This document shows positions 48,401-58,523 of a DNA stretch of 64,000 bases, piece by piece. The stretch is from Lutjanus erythropterus (lineage: Eukaryota > Chordata > Actinopteri > Lutjaniformes > Lutjanidae). Location of the stretch: positions 24,909,564 through 24,973,563 of the forward strand of contig CM034595.1 of NCBI GenBank assembly GCA_020091685.1, in the 5' to 3' direction. Within the stretch, counting starts at the first letter, position 1; each line of letters begins with the position of its first letter. The position numbers and the translations under genes were made by a program. A model generated the notes under the pieces. It ran no database searches and was not told where the DNA came from. It worked only from the letters and a program-made list of their open reading frames with translations.

Positions 48401-50675
48401 TTAAGTCAAGATTATAAAAACGGCTTCCACCTCTGCATGAAGTAATGTGCCTTCAAAGGTTGGCAGTGCAAAAATGATTGGTTGATTAATTGATTAGTTG
48501 ATCAATAGAAAACTAATTTCCTCCAATTATTCAGATAATTGTCATTTATTAAACAAAAAACAAAAATGTTTGCCCATTCTTGTTTAAAAAAAAAGCCTTA
48601 TTACCAATTTTAAACGTGTGACATTTTGGAATAAGCATTGTAGCAGTTAAAAGTAACTGATAAATTGGTTGATAATGGAATTAGCTAACTGTTGGTAGAT
48701 AACAAAATTGGTCTAAAGTCAACTAATGTGTTGATTTGGGATTAAAACACAGAAAGACAAAACATCTAAACTAAAAGTTTAATAAATTTAGTACCACTTC
48801 CCATGATATATCTAATAATATACTGTCTCTATGTCAGAAAAAGTCAACCTTAGTTGAAAATATAATTCTGCTGGAGGAAAATAAGTTTCCTTCCCTAGAA
48901 GTTTGGATTATTTGAGGCAACAAGCTGACCTGCAAACACTAACTGACACTGTTCAGTTTGTTGGCTTAGACAGACACAGGAGTCAAGTGCTGCTGGCCTG
49001 AGGACCATTTGGGAGCCAAGGAGGGGGCTGAAGCTTCTCAAGTAACTGCCAGTTGTTAGAAGTTTGAAAATTACCTGAACAGACTTTGGCAAACCTGCGA
49101 CCAAAATGCTGAAATTCGCACAGGCCTGGACACATGAGGACACAGAGACCGATAGACAGACGGTCAGAGTCAGAGGTCAAAGAGCAGAGGGGAGAGGAAG
49201 CATTTGGGACACGGGGAGATGAGGGAAGAGGGGAGGAGATCAGGAGTGAGGAAAGGAGGAGAGGATGGAGGGAAGGAGGAGGGTGCTGGGTGCTGACAGG
49301 CTGCATACAGCTGCGCTTTGCCCCCCAATGAAACCGGGGCCCATTCCTCTCTGTCAGTCATGCCAATGCAGAGGGAAATTATAGGAACACATGCAGTGAT
49401 ACACGTCTCAACGGGTGTGTGTGTGTGTGTGTGTGTGTGCGTGTGCGCGTGAGGTAGAAAGAGGCAGTATCGGCTCATCTGTAATGTCACTTGCATTCCT
49501 GTTGCAGTTCTTCCTCCATGAATGGCTGACACTAATATATTCAAGCAGTGGCCACACAGGCCAACAAGCCCCTACATTTGGTGGCCAACACACTTTTTTG
49601 GTGGCCCAAATGTAAAGTTGACTATGGGACTTGTATTGTCCACTTTTTCCATGAATTTTGATGTGCTGTTTCCTGAAGACATTATTTCTGATGAAAAATG
49701 AGCTTAACTTCTCAGCTGGTTGAGGAAATCATCCACCTACATGGAAATATTAAAGTAACTTTTTTGGCCACAGGTAGAGGTGTTCCATATCGTATCCTTC
49801 ATTATATATGGTTATACTTTTTTAATTTAAAAAAAATCATATCTCATTAATAGTAATATTACAACTTAGTGACACAATTATGTCACATCGTTAGACAGAG
49901 CAACATCGAGCATGTCTGACAGTGAAAGTAACATTGCTACCAGCTCCATAATCACTGATACAATAAATCATATTAATATATAAGTAACGCAATAAGACTG
50001 TAACAGTGAAAAAGGGGATACAACAAACTAATTTCGACAACTGAAAAAGAAGCACCTGGCTGAGTACGAGAACAGACAAAAGTCCCACAACAAAAGCCCA
50101 ACAGCTATTGTGAGTTCTAAACAAAAATATTTTTCAGTATTTTGTCATATCATCAAGAACACTGTTATTGCAGAAATACCCTGAAATATCATAATATTAG
50201 TTTAAAGACATAATTATTAACATCATGATGATGTGACACTTTTGGCATTTGTACCAAAGAAACATGTTTTCTTACATCTGCAAGATGTGTAGGAAATGGC
50301 ATCTCTGCAGAACCACAGCACTTCATTATAATGCTGTTTTGTCACATATTATTGCTTTATCGACAAATTGCAGCTTTTACAAGATGTATAATGCACTTGG
50401 CCATATTGCACATGGTGCTATATTATCATGTTGCCATCTTTTCTTTTGTTATAGGCTTCCACCTTTACCCCAGTTTTCCACCTGATACACACATACACAG
50501 ACACACAGAGAGACTGAGACAGACAGAAGAAGGTGGAGATAGACAGAGTTAGACACCTATTAAACGTTAATTGGTCTGTCTCAGGACAGTTGGAATTCCT
50601 ACTCTGTGGTGAAGTGTCTGTATGTAGAGCAATAGTGCCACCTGACAGCTATTTCAATAACCTTCATATGCAGTA

Positions 50676-50713
<38 letters not shown>

Positions 50714-50716
50714 GAC

Positions 50717-50753
<37 letters not shown>

Positions 50754-51079
50754 AGGAGAGGAAGAGGGAGGGAGAGATAAAGGGCAGCGTTGTTTGGTGC
50801 AGTCATCTCATAAAGTCATCTCTGCTTGTGCGTTTATGTAATGATATGAATTCCAGGTGTGCACTGGCATCTCATCTAACGGGAATTGGCTACTAACGAC
50901 AGACTGCTCTGACTCTGCACACACGCGCGCGCACACACACACATACACAAACGCCTGTGCAGAATCCAGTGATGAGACCAAACTGTGTGAATATCAGCAG
51001 CAAGTGTTTGTCTTTTTCCCCGACTGTCACTTCAGATAATGTGACTGCCCTGCACTGTGCTGACCATAACGGTCCTGTG

Positions 51080-51149
<70 letters not shown>

Positions 51150-51587
51150 GGAGGCTGCGACACAGACAGATGTGCCGCCGTTTGTCTCTATTGTGTTAGC
51201 AGGGGAGAAGGGAGAGGAGAAGAGGGGTGAGGCTGGCTGGAGGCCAAGCTCTGAATTTTGAGTTCTGCAGAATGACAAAGACCCCCCACCCATGTGGTAC
51301 AGAGGGTGATCCCCGCTGGTGCACGAACACAGAGGAAGATTTGACCTATAATGTGCTGAGAACGCTACAGTTTGAGCTGACGCGTCTGATCTGTCATTAC
51401 GCACAGAAATAAAAGCTGCATAGGAAACCACCCTCGCGCAAAGAATGAGTCAAGCGGCCACATTAGACCATGATGAGTTTTTAAATCATAATTTTCATCA
51501 CTTACCTAACTTTTTTAAGAGCTCGTCGAAGTTTTCAGAACTCTTCATGTCCCAGGAGCCGGAGAAATCAGGGATTTTGCGCTCCAT
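42982..51587 (-). CDS. crabp2: Cellular retinoic acid-binding protein 2 (complete, 4 exons)
   Basis: Joined exons 51587-51506, 45638-45460, 44777-44661 and 43032-42982 give 142 residues plus TGA. Exon sizes of 179 and 117 bp are those of the fatty-acid-binding-protein family. It is a cytosolic beta-barrel that binds all-trans retinoic acid and delivers it to nuclear receptors. Visible ligand contacts are Arg116 (WTRELTNDG), Arg137 and Tyr139 (CTRVY). CRABP2 rather than CRABP1 is shown by [19 protein letters not shown] and [14 protein letters not shown], where CRABP1 has EGDGPKTYW and LTFGADD. It is slightly longer than the 138-residue mammalian protein because of the [10 protein letters not shown] start. 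The basic triad of the nuclear-import patch is incomplete (Met35). Which fish paralogue (a or b) it is cannot be told here. Confidence 0.95.
43033..44660 (-). other. crabp2: crabp2 intron 3
   Basis: It holds a MITE relative at about 43140-43470. The remainder, 43500-44640, shows scattered AGCTAGC-rich repeat wording but no exon. Confidence 0.7.
43140..43470. mobile_element. MITE relative of the 2169-2742 / 39649-39918 family
   Basis: GACCCTGTCCACAGCAGTAC and ACTGCTTAGCTTCC match the arm at 39785-39863. The right end TTTCCAAAAATCAGATCAAT is a diverged copy of the right terminus of 2169-2742. It lies about 110 bp upstream (plus axis above) of crabp2 exon 4, inside intron 3. Confidence 0.6.
44661..44777 (-). 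CDS. crabp2: crabp2 exon 3
   Basis: Acceptor CCTCAG and donor GTAAAG enclose 117 bp (39 codons). It reads [20 protein letters not shown] and [19 protein letters not shown]. It carries the ligand-contact arginine in WTR. Confidence 0.97.
44778..45459 (-). other. crabp2: crabp2 intron 2
   Basis: A 682-bp intron that is purine-rich on the plus strand (44930-45180). It has a long (TG)n tract at 45304-45402. No exon is visible inside. Confidence 0.75.
45304..45402. repeat. Interrupted (TG)n microsatellite
   Basis: About 99 bases of TG with GCGT, TTTGCT and TTTG interruptions, in crabp2 intron 2 about 58 bp below the exon 2 donor. Confidence 0.97.
45460..45638 (-). CDS. crabp2: crabp2 exon 2
   Basis: Acceptor TTTTAG and donor GTAAAG enclose 179 bp. 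It reads [20 protein letters not shown], then [20 protein letters not shown] and [18 protein letters not shown]. It encodes the helix-turn-helix cap end and strands B-E of the barrel. Confidence 0.97.
45745..46510 (-). pseudogene. L1-type LINE reverse-transcriptase fragment, broken
   Basis: The minus strand encodes the end of an L1-clade reverse transcriptase. It shows [12 protein letters not shown], then an in-frame TGA (46425-46427), then [16 protein letters not shown], the catalytic box [11 protein letters not shown] (YADD at 46296-46307), [11 protein letters not shown] and FTYLGVV. Further on, after a frame change, [15 protein letters not shown] is readable. Both ends are missing and stops and shifts are present, so it is inactive. 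It lies in crabp2 intron 1 in the same orientation as the gene. Confidence 0.85.
46665..46960 (+). repeat. Three-copy dispersed repeat, copy 2
   Basis: GGCAGAAATCATGTTCATGG at 46798-46817 and ACATTTGGGATAATATAAG match copies at 14155-14570 and 54368-54790 in order and orientation. It lies in crabp2 intron 1, just beyond the LINE remnant. Confidence 0.7.
47592..47636. repeat. Minisatellite, five 9-bp units
   Basis: Five head-to-tail units of TGCACTGTA. Unit 2 is TGCGCTGTA and unit 5 is TGCACTGCA. It lies in crabp2 intron 1. Confidence 0.95.
49545..49775 (+). mobile_element. Fragment related to the insert at 25125-25705
   Basis: It shares AGCCCCTACATTTGGTGGCC-type, TTGTATTGTCCACTTTTTCC-type and GATGTGCTGTTTCCTGAAGA-type wording with 25146-25340. 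Neither terminus of the inserted element is preserved here. Confidence 0.6.
50676..50748. repeat. Compound (CT)n(AC)n(AG)n microsatellite
   Basis: A CT block, then (AC)n, then an AG block of about 28 bases. The CT and AG blocks are complementary in inverse, so the strand can fold back. It lies in crabp2 intron 1. Confidence 0.95.
51083..51146. repeat. (CA)32 microsatellite
   Basis: Sixty-four bases of CA in crabp2 intron 1, about 360 bp below the exon 1 donor. Confidence 0.98.
51506..51587 (-). CDS. crabp2: crabp2 exon 1
   Basis: The ATG at 51587 opens [20 protein letters not shown], followed by DELLKKL, and the donor is GTAAGT. It has 82 coding bases and ends in phase 1. PDFSGSW and SENFDELLK are family signatures. 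No other in-frame ATG fits this start. Confidence 0.96.
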
Positions 51588-51856
51588 GTTGCAGGTGGTT
51601 TGTGGAATAATTTAGGTGAACTGCAGGTCCAAGTGTGGTCGGTGCGCTGCTGCCCCTGCGCGTCTTGCGTCAAAAATGCTCCAACTGTGTCTTCTGAGTC
51701 TGGTCTGAAATTGTTTGACTCAGCTTGTCCGGTGACTTCTGCCCTCTTCCCGGGGTGAGTGGGTGCTGTTATCTTACCTATGTGCCGGTGCGCGTCAGAG
51801 CCGGCTGCGCTACAAATGAATGGCACAGAAAGCAAAGATACTTGTGTCGGGATGCA

Positions 51857-51884
51857 CACGCCCCTTTCTATACGGACACGCCCC
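51857..51884 (-). promoter_or_regulatory. crabp2: Candidate crabp2 core promoter (TATA-like between two GGGGCGTG boxes)
   Basis: On the minus strand GGGGCGTG (51877-51884) is followed by TATAGAAA (51865-51872) and a second GGGGCGTG (51857-51864), with box starts 20 bp apart. GGGGCGTG is a KLF/Sp-type site. A start about 30 bp further on would give a 5' untranslated region near 250 nt. This is inferred from motifs only. Confidence 0.4.
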
Positions 51885-52276
51885 GCAGGCCAACAGATTA
51901 CATGCAAAGGTCCACAGTGCCTCAACCTGACCACGCCTCTGTGAAGGCAACATGTGCGCTTCAGCGTTTGGAGACGCCTCTCATCCAAGCGCGTATCTTG
52001 AATGAGCCAAAGCGGCCGCGCCCTGATGGCCCCGTGCACTCTGGAGCGACCTCTGCAGATTTTATTTGATATTATATAAAATGTTTAGGTGCAACATGTG
52101 CTTTGGAACTTGTGATGCAGCCAGTAACGCCGCGGAGGAATAAATGACTGTGAACATTTTTAGTGCAGAACAGGGAGGATGCCAGCCAGGCCGCTCTGTT
52201 GACAGAACATGTCGTCTTGGCAGGGCGGTGCGAAGGAAGAACCAGTCAACTGCCAGACGGGCAGACTGAATGGATG

Positions 52277-52279
<3 letters not shown>

Positions 52280-52358
<79 letters not shown>
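52280..52358. repeat. (GT)n microsatellite (79 bp)
   Basis: An uninterrupted GT run about 690 bp upstream of the crabp2 start codon. It accounts for the valine- and cysteine-repeat open frames here. Confidence 0.99.
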
Positions 52359-52361
<3 letters not shown>

Positions 52362-52626
52362 AGGGAGACGGAGAGGCCAAGTTCACCCCCATGCAGCCTC
52401 CTGTGCGCCGCGGCGCTGCGCTGTGTCATAAAAATAAAAGCGGTGGTAATGGGATACAGCTTCTGGCCTCGACCGGTGGGCTATCCATTTAACGGGGTCT
52501 GCGTCAGAGGAAAAAACAACCCGAGCCCATGAGGGAGGCACAGAAAGAGAGGGGCAAAGATTAAAATAAGAGGTGGGACAAGCTCAGGTCGGCGGTTTGC
52601 CCCCCGCTGCTCAGACGGAAGAAAGG

Positions 52627-52660
52627 AGGAGAGAGGAGGAGGAGGAGGAGGAGGAGGAGA
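52627..52660. repeat. (GGA)n purine tract
   Basis: A GGA-repeat tract upstream of crabp2. The plus strand is all purine, so unusual DNA structure is possible. Confidence 0.9.
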
Positions 52661-54133
52661 CGTGGGGGCATTTGGAACAGTGCGTCAGACGGGCCAGTGG
52701 GGCAGGGTCAGGGGCCCGCAGGGTCGGAGGTAGTCCTATAAAGAGCACGCACACTCACACACACACCGTATGTGTGCGCGCACGCACGCGCCGATGATGG
52801 ATTGCAACTGGACAAAGCCGACGTTAACTATTGACTCTTGATGGATGATCCCATCCGCTACACTGCACGGCAAATTAGCGCGAGGTAAACCGGGCGACTT
52901 GGAGGACGGGGGGCATCAAGAGAACAAACCTCAGGCTACATGTACACACCGGCTCAGTGTCACTCTTATAACAAAGACGCACTGACTAACAAAGGTGAAG
53001 AACAGCCTCAGATTGATATTTGGTAACGCGATATACGCTTTTACGCACAGACCTGCGTCCAAATCCATCGAGCCCTCAGGCTCTGTTTGATGTGAACAGA
53101 ACTCGCTCACATTGTTTCCTTCATCAGCGCACACAGACGCTCTTCATTGGCCACACATCATGCTACAATCACAGCATGTCCTCACAAGTTACTCATGGTC
53201 CAAACAACAGAGGTGAGCCATTAACAGCCATATCAGAGCTGCAATTTCCTCTCCCCTTCTCTCCCGTCATTCACTTTTTGCAGCTGACTTGCAGTTGTTA
53301 ACTCCTTCAGGGTTTGCTCTGACAATACTGAAATTAGACAAATAAAATATACTGTAAAAATAAACATTTTACAACATTTTTTTTTACTCAAGTGCAGCGT
53401 CTGGGTTTAAGGTGACCGAATTAAAAAGAATGTAACAAACAAATTTGATTTGATTTTTCTCAGTTTAAAAATGCAAAAAGAACATTTTAGATTTTCTCTG
53501 GTATTTTTTAATGGAATTACACAGTTGTCTTTTTCTGGAAAATTATTAAAAACTGTTGGCTCATCCTGCACTTGGTGGTGCTACTAAATTTGCAATTAAA
53601 CACTTTATCACTTTTTCTCAAGCAGTGGAGCATGGTAAGAGGATGCATCTGTTCACTGGAGTGGGTTGGAGTGTTTCTGGCGACCAGGCCTCACTGGCAC
53701 AACTCTGTCACTTTATTCACTGATTTGGGTGAAAGTGGATCATATTTTATGGCGAGAAATATTTTCTGGCTTCCCTCTGATGTCCTCCGGCTGCTCAGCT
53801 TCAACTCTCTGTCATTTCATTATAGGGTTTCCTGATGGACAGATAGCTTTAGCTCACTTGTTGCTAAAGTAGAACCGTAACTGTTAGTAACTTAGATTAG
53901 TGCTAACTGCCATTAGCTCAGTTAGCCATGACTTAGAACCGAGGTGCTAGGAGCCAAACCTGGCAAGACAACCATCTCAGTACTGTAGCCTATTCCCTGT
54001 CATCAAACTGGCCTCGGAGGTTGTTTTGGTCCTGGCCCAGCTGTGTTCACTGGAAGCTGTCAGAGTGAGCTAATATGACCGCTCTCCTTACTACATCCAT
54101 GCACTGCTTCAGCTGCACTGCTCTGCTAGTCAA

Positions 54134-54338
54134 TTCATGGGAACTTTAACTTTCAAACAATGCATGATGGGAAGTCTGCTAATATGCTAATCAGGTGTCT
54201 AATTAAACTCTGAACAGTACATTCATTCAACTGATTTCAAGTCAAAAGACTGAAGTTTAGAAGAACCTGTGTTTACATGTTTTAAGTATTGAAATGTTCT
54301 GAAAATAAATAGAAGAAATTCTAAGTTTAATTTAAAGA
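54134..54338 (+). repeat. Second dispersed repeat family, copy 2
   Basis: TTTAACTTTCAAACAATGCA, TCTGCTAATATGCTAATCAG, ACAGTACATTCATTCAAC and GAAATGTTCTGAAAATAAA appear in the same order at 54857-55080. The first three also appear inverted at 35895-36080. Confidence 0.7.
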
Positions 54339-54367
54339 AATAAAACTTACATTAAGTTAAATACCCA

Positions 54368-54790
54368 ATATGTAAATTCTGCCGCTAGGTGTCTTTCTCA
54401 CATTAAAACAATAACAAAAGACGTAGTTTAATGACATCAAGAAGTAGCGTGGGATCATGGGTGTTGTTCTCTTAACTTTAAACAACCACTATCACAAATG
54501 AAAATCTGACATGACTCAGGCAGAATTATGTTCATGGACGAGGTAATATTAAAGTTCTATTCACGTTACAGTATTATCATTCAATGCATGTCTTCCTGGA
54601 AGTCATCACAACTTGCAATTAGCTAGCAACAGCCAGCAGGAAAATCATCGTTACCTTGAATAAATTACATTTTTTGCTGCATTTGAATCTTGTTATTTGG
54701 GATAATGTAAGAACACAACTCCTCAAAATATATAACATTTTTCTAGCATTTTTAGGCATTTTAATGCAGAAATGTTGCATACACTTTAAC
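54368..54790 (+). repeat. Three-copy dispersed repeat, copy 3
   Basis: CAATATGTAAATTCTGCCGC, GTGGGATCATGGGTGTTG, TTATGTTCATGGACGAGG, TTTGGGATAATGTAAGAAC and TAATGCAGAAATGTTGCATA parallel copies 1 and 2. It sits between two direct copies of the other family. Confidence 0.72.
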
Positions 54791-54856
54791 GTACCTTAGG
54801 AACACAGCAAATTTTTATCATATATGTTTTATTCAAACTATAAAAAAGAAAGGTCT

Positions 54857-55080
54857 CAGGAGTTTTAACTCTCAACTCTTCCCATGCATGCTGGTAAGCC
54901 TGCTAATATAGTGATCATGTTTCTAAACATAAAGAAAACTGAATGAGTTGATTGAACTCTGTGCAGTACATTCATTCAAGTCATCATATGAAGAAAGACT
55001 TAAAGTTAGAAGAGCTCGTGTTTACAAGTTCTGAAATGTTCTGAAAATAAACACAAGAAATTTAAGTTTAAGTTTAAATG
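54857..55080 (+). repeat. Second dispersed repeat family, copy 3
   Basis: A direct relative of 54134-54338, with TTTTAACTCTCAACTCTTCC, CTGCTAATATAGTGATCATG, GTGCAGTACATTCATTCAAG and GAAATGTTCTGAAAATAAAC. It contains the fuller TGAATGAGTTGATTGAACTC block shared with 35895-36080. Confidence 0.7.
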
Positions 55081-58000
55081 TTTAGAGTTTAAAGGTGAGA
55101 TGGGTCCACATCTAATGCATGAATATATTAAGACGGAGCATCAGTCTGCCTCTCCACTGCTCTGGTGGTCTGTTGAACACGGTCTGTTCAGAAAGAAGGA
55201 ATTGATCATGTCCCCAGTTCAAAAGTGACTGATGCAAACACAAAGCTGACAATAGAGAGCTGTCTAACGTTGGGAAAATTCATCTTCAGCCTCACCGCAG
55301 GCCATTAGCATATTACCATGACACAACAAGATATGCATCAAAGGCCGCTGAATCAAACAGGCAGCCGTGCCATATAGCACAGCGACAGCCTCACCCATCT
55401 TGTGTGCGTGCTGTTCAGAGGGGGCTCGATAAAGAGCTCTGAAATGTGTGTGATGCTGCATGTCAGCACGTGATGACAAAGCACCGCTCAGCATTCAGAT
55501 CCACTCAACCGTGCTCTGCTCCTCTCAACCTTTCTCTCTCCGCTCATTCCTTCCCTCCATTCCCCCTTTTTCTTTCCTGCCTCTCCTTTACCTCACGCAA
55601 CTTTCTCTCTTTGCCCCCCTCCCCTTCTCCTTTTCTTCCTCCTCCTTCTCCTCCTCCTGTCAAGCTTTTGTTCTTTTGTGCTGCTCTGACACATTCCTCA
55701 AGCACGTTGAAGAGAGGGAGAAGGGGAAAACAGACGTGGAGAGGATGGAAAGGAGAAGAAAGAAAAGGGGGGGAAAAGTTAGTGAGAAAGTTAGAGAGTG
55801 GAGTGCAGGTCATTTTTTATCTCATTGTTGTGGAGAAAGGGATAGGGAGAGTGAGTCAGCAAAGAGATCAAAGGCAAACAGATAGTGACAGAGATGGAGA
55901 GGTTGAGAAACAGCGAAAGAATGAAGGCGACAGATATGTAAAGAGAGACTCCTCTGTCTTTGGAGGTGTAAGAAGTATTAGTTTGCTCCTCCGTTGCCAA
56001 CTTTATTTCAATCATCCTCATTTCCTTATGTTCCCCTCCAGCTATTATCCACCCGTATACTGTTCACTTCTTTTGTTCTGTCATCCTAATCACTCTGTAT
56101 TCTCTCTCATACCAAGAACCTTGTCGGTAACTGATATTGACAGAGATTCACAGTCTGCACCACGTGCAAGCAACACAAAGCGTTTTGTGACTCGGTTACA
56201 ACAATGTTTGACTCTTATCAGAGTTCACTGCAAAGGCACACTCCATGGTAACAGAGAGAATGAGAGAAATAAACATTCGGCATCCTTTTTGATGGTCTTT
56301 GACAGTGGTCACCATGTTTGTGTTAATTTTACTGAAGAAGGGCCAATGCACATTAATTAACACAGGCACTTGAGTCAATCATGTAGATGTACCAGATTTA
56401 ACCATACAGTCCAATTTATGTTTGCTGTCCCTGGCAGGTTGATGACAAATATAAAACATACCCTACAAAAACACACAAGTACAAGAGCACAAATAATATA
56501 ACAATGATATAATGTTTGCTGTTTCCAGATTCTCCACTGTGAAGGTTTGCTGCTTTTCTCTGTTTTATACCATTTTAAATTGAATATCTTATTATTGTTT
56601 ATTAATTGATTTCTAATATGTTTATTCATTTCAAAATTCTGGTTTGGCATTTCATCATCAAAATTTTTCACTATTTTCTGATATTTTATTGTCTGAATGA
56701 TGAATCAGTTAATTAAAACAGGAACAAAAAACAACAAAACAGATCAACAGATTTATCAACAATGAAAATAACCATTTCCTCCAGTTCTGTCCAATTGTTT
56801 TTGGTAAAGATTTGTCTATATCTTTAAAGATGCTTGCTTTCATGTAGTTGCAATACAAAACACATCTAAACATTTCAAATCATGTGTGATAAAATTAATG
56901 AAAAGAAAGGAAAAGGAAAGATACACACGTGCACAGATACAGACACATATACAAGTTATAAAACTATTAATTATAAACATTATGATATCATATTACTAGT
57001 AATAAACTTAACCGATTGTAGTGGGAATAGATGAAAACAGTAACTAAAGTAGTAGAGAGACATAATAAGCTGTCTTTCCCTCTCTGCTCTTTCGTTTTGT
57101 GTGGCCTCTGTCTCATTCAAATCAGGCTCAGTCTTGTATCAACACTCTCACGGGGGTGAACTGTACAATATCTCCACACTCACTTCCTGCTTTGCTGCTT
57201 ATTGTTTCCTATTTCCTCTCCTCATTTTAATGACATTGATTTGAACCATATCTGTGGAACATCCAGTCTGCCTACAGACTACTTATTGTCCCAGAGAGAG
57301 CTTATCTGGGTGTGGAATGAGAAACAACGTGCTCCGTATTAAACTTCATGCAACATTGCTGTAAGTTAAGCACTGTGGTGTTCTGTTACAGTTGTGGCCT
57401 TTGTCAAATTCATGTTGCAATTGCAGTTTTTTAAAAGGAGCAGCTTGTCTGCACAAGTTTGTGCATGTGATGAGTTCACAGTAAAATCACACTTCAGTGG
57501 CATTCTCCACTTTATCATCCAGATGACCTCCAGTAAAATCCGCTCACCCCAGTAACCCCGATAATCCCAGATGTGAACTTGACCCTGGCCTCCCCCACTG
57601 CCAACTCCTGGAAGTCATTATTGCTGGCCTTTACCCTCAGAGGAAGCCACTGGATGAGATGTGCACATGCATCCAGACAAAAGTGCCACCAATTACAGTA
57701 TGTTGCTCTACTGATTGACCTCTGTGTCGATGGGAGGTTTAGCACCTCCCCAAGGAGTCGTAAGATAAATCTGACAGGTTTAGAGAAGATTAACTGGACA
57801 GGAAAGAAACAAAAACTGTTCTGTGACACAAAGTGGTGTCCTTTTCTGTAATCTTTGCTCTTTTCTTGTGAAATATTGGACAGTTCTACTTCCTCCATCT
57901 TTTTAAGAATTACAGTCTGACATGCAAAAGTCATTCTTGACTCATAGGCATAAACAGGGTGAAAGAGATTTTTTTTGAGAGGTCACAAACCAAAAAGCTT

Positions 58001-58260
58001 GGAAGCCGTTGCTCTGTTTGGCTTCCACAACAATTGCACAACCCACAACCACAGTGACACACAAACACACACGTTCACAGCCAAAAGTGTGTGCAGCAGC
58101 ACTGCAGGCTGCTGGCACGCTGACCCACCAAACCATGTGGGTTTGATTAGAGCAGAGGAGATGGCAGAATTTAACTACGTACATGGAAATGAGAGGAGAA
58201 TGAGTGCAGAGCAGAGAGGAAACGATAAGAAACGAGGAACTGTGACAGAGTGCATGTCAA
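55081..58260. other. Upstream of crabp2, middle
   Basis: It contains a pyrimidine-rich then purine-rich block (55500-55960) inside a long but unconvincing open frame. AT-rich sequence at 56370-57060 and unremarkable sequence to 58260 follow. I see no gene here. Confidence 0.5.
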
Positions 58261-58523
58261 TGTTATTATAGTTAAATAAAACTAAACTAAAAACTAAAAC
58301 TAGGTGTGAAAACTGAAATAACGGAAATAAAAATAAAAACTACAACTAACTGAAACGATATTGTGTCCTTACAAAACTAAAGTGAGCATTTTTAAGCAAT
58401 ATAATCTAAACTGAAATAAATAAACCCATTCTGGGAATCAACTGAAACTAAACTAAGTTGATAATAAAAAGTAAATACAAAATAAAAATAAAAACTAATG
58501 AAACATACAAAACTATAATAACT
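58261..58523. mobile_element. MITE with short inverted ends
   Basis: TGTTATTATAGTT at 58261-58273 and AACTATAATAACT at 58511-58523 are inverted copies with one mismatch. The 263-bp body is A-rich, with repeated AAACTAAAACT and AACTGAAA words, a recognisable fish repeat. It is noncoding. Confidence 0.72.

Larger units (their letters stand above)
45639..51505 (-). other. crabp2: crabp2 intron 1
   Basis: A 5.9-kb first intron. It contains the L1 remnant (45745-46510), the second copy of the three-copy repeat (46665-46960), a 9-bp minisatellite (47592-47636), decayed MITEs (about 48470-48720 and 49545-49775), (GT)n near 49415-49445, a compound microsatellite (50676-50748) and (AC)n at 51083-51146. 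No conserved exon is visible. Confidence 0.7.
51885..54133. other. Upstream of crabp2, proximal
   Basis: It is CpG-richer up to about 52900. It holds (TG)n at 52280-52358, a (GGA)n run at 52627-52660 and an alternating GCGC/CACG stretch near 52745-52792. From 53000 to 54100 it is ordinary AT-leaning sequence with no exon that I can support. Confidence 0.55.

Noticed and set aside
42982..51587. CRABP1 rather than CRABP2
   Set aside because: The segments [16 protein letters not shown] and LTMKADD fit CRABP2. CRABP1 has GDGPKTYW, lacks the Gly after NDE, and reads LTFGADD.
51545..52039. 164-codon minus-strand frame over the crabp2 start
   Set aside because: It overlaps crabp2 exon 1 in another frame, has no recognisable domain, and is explained by CpG-rich promoter and leader sequence.
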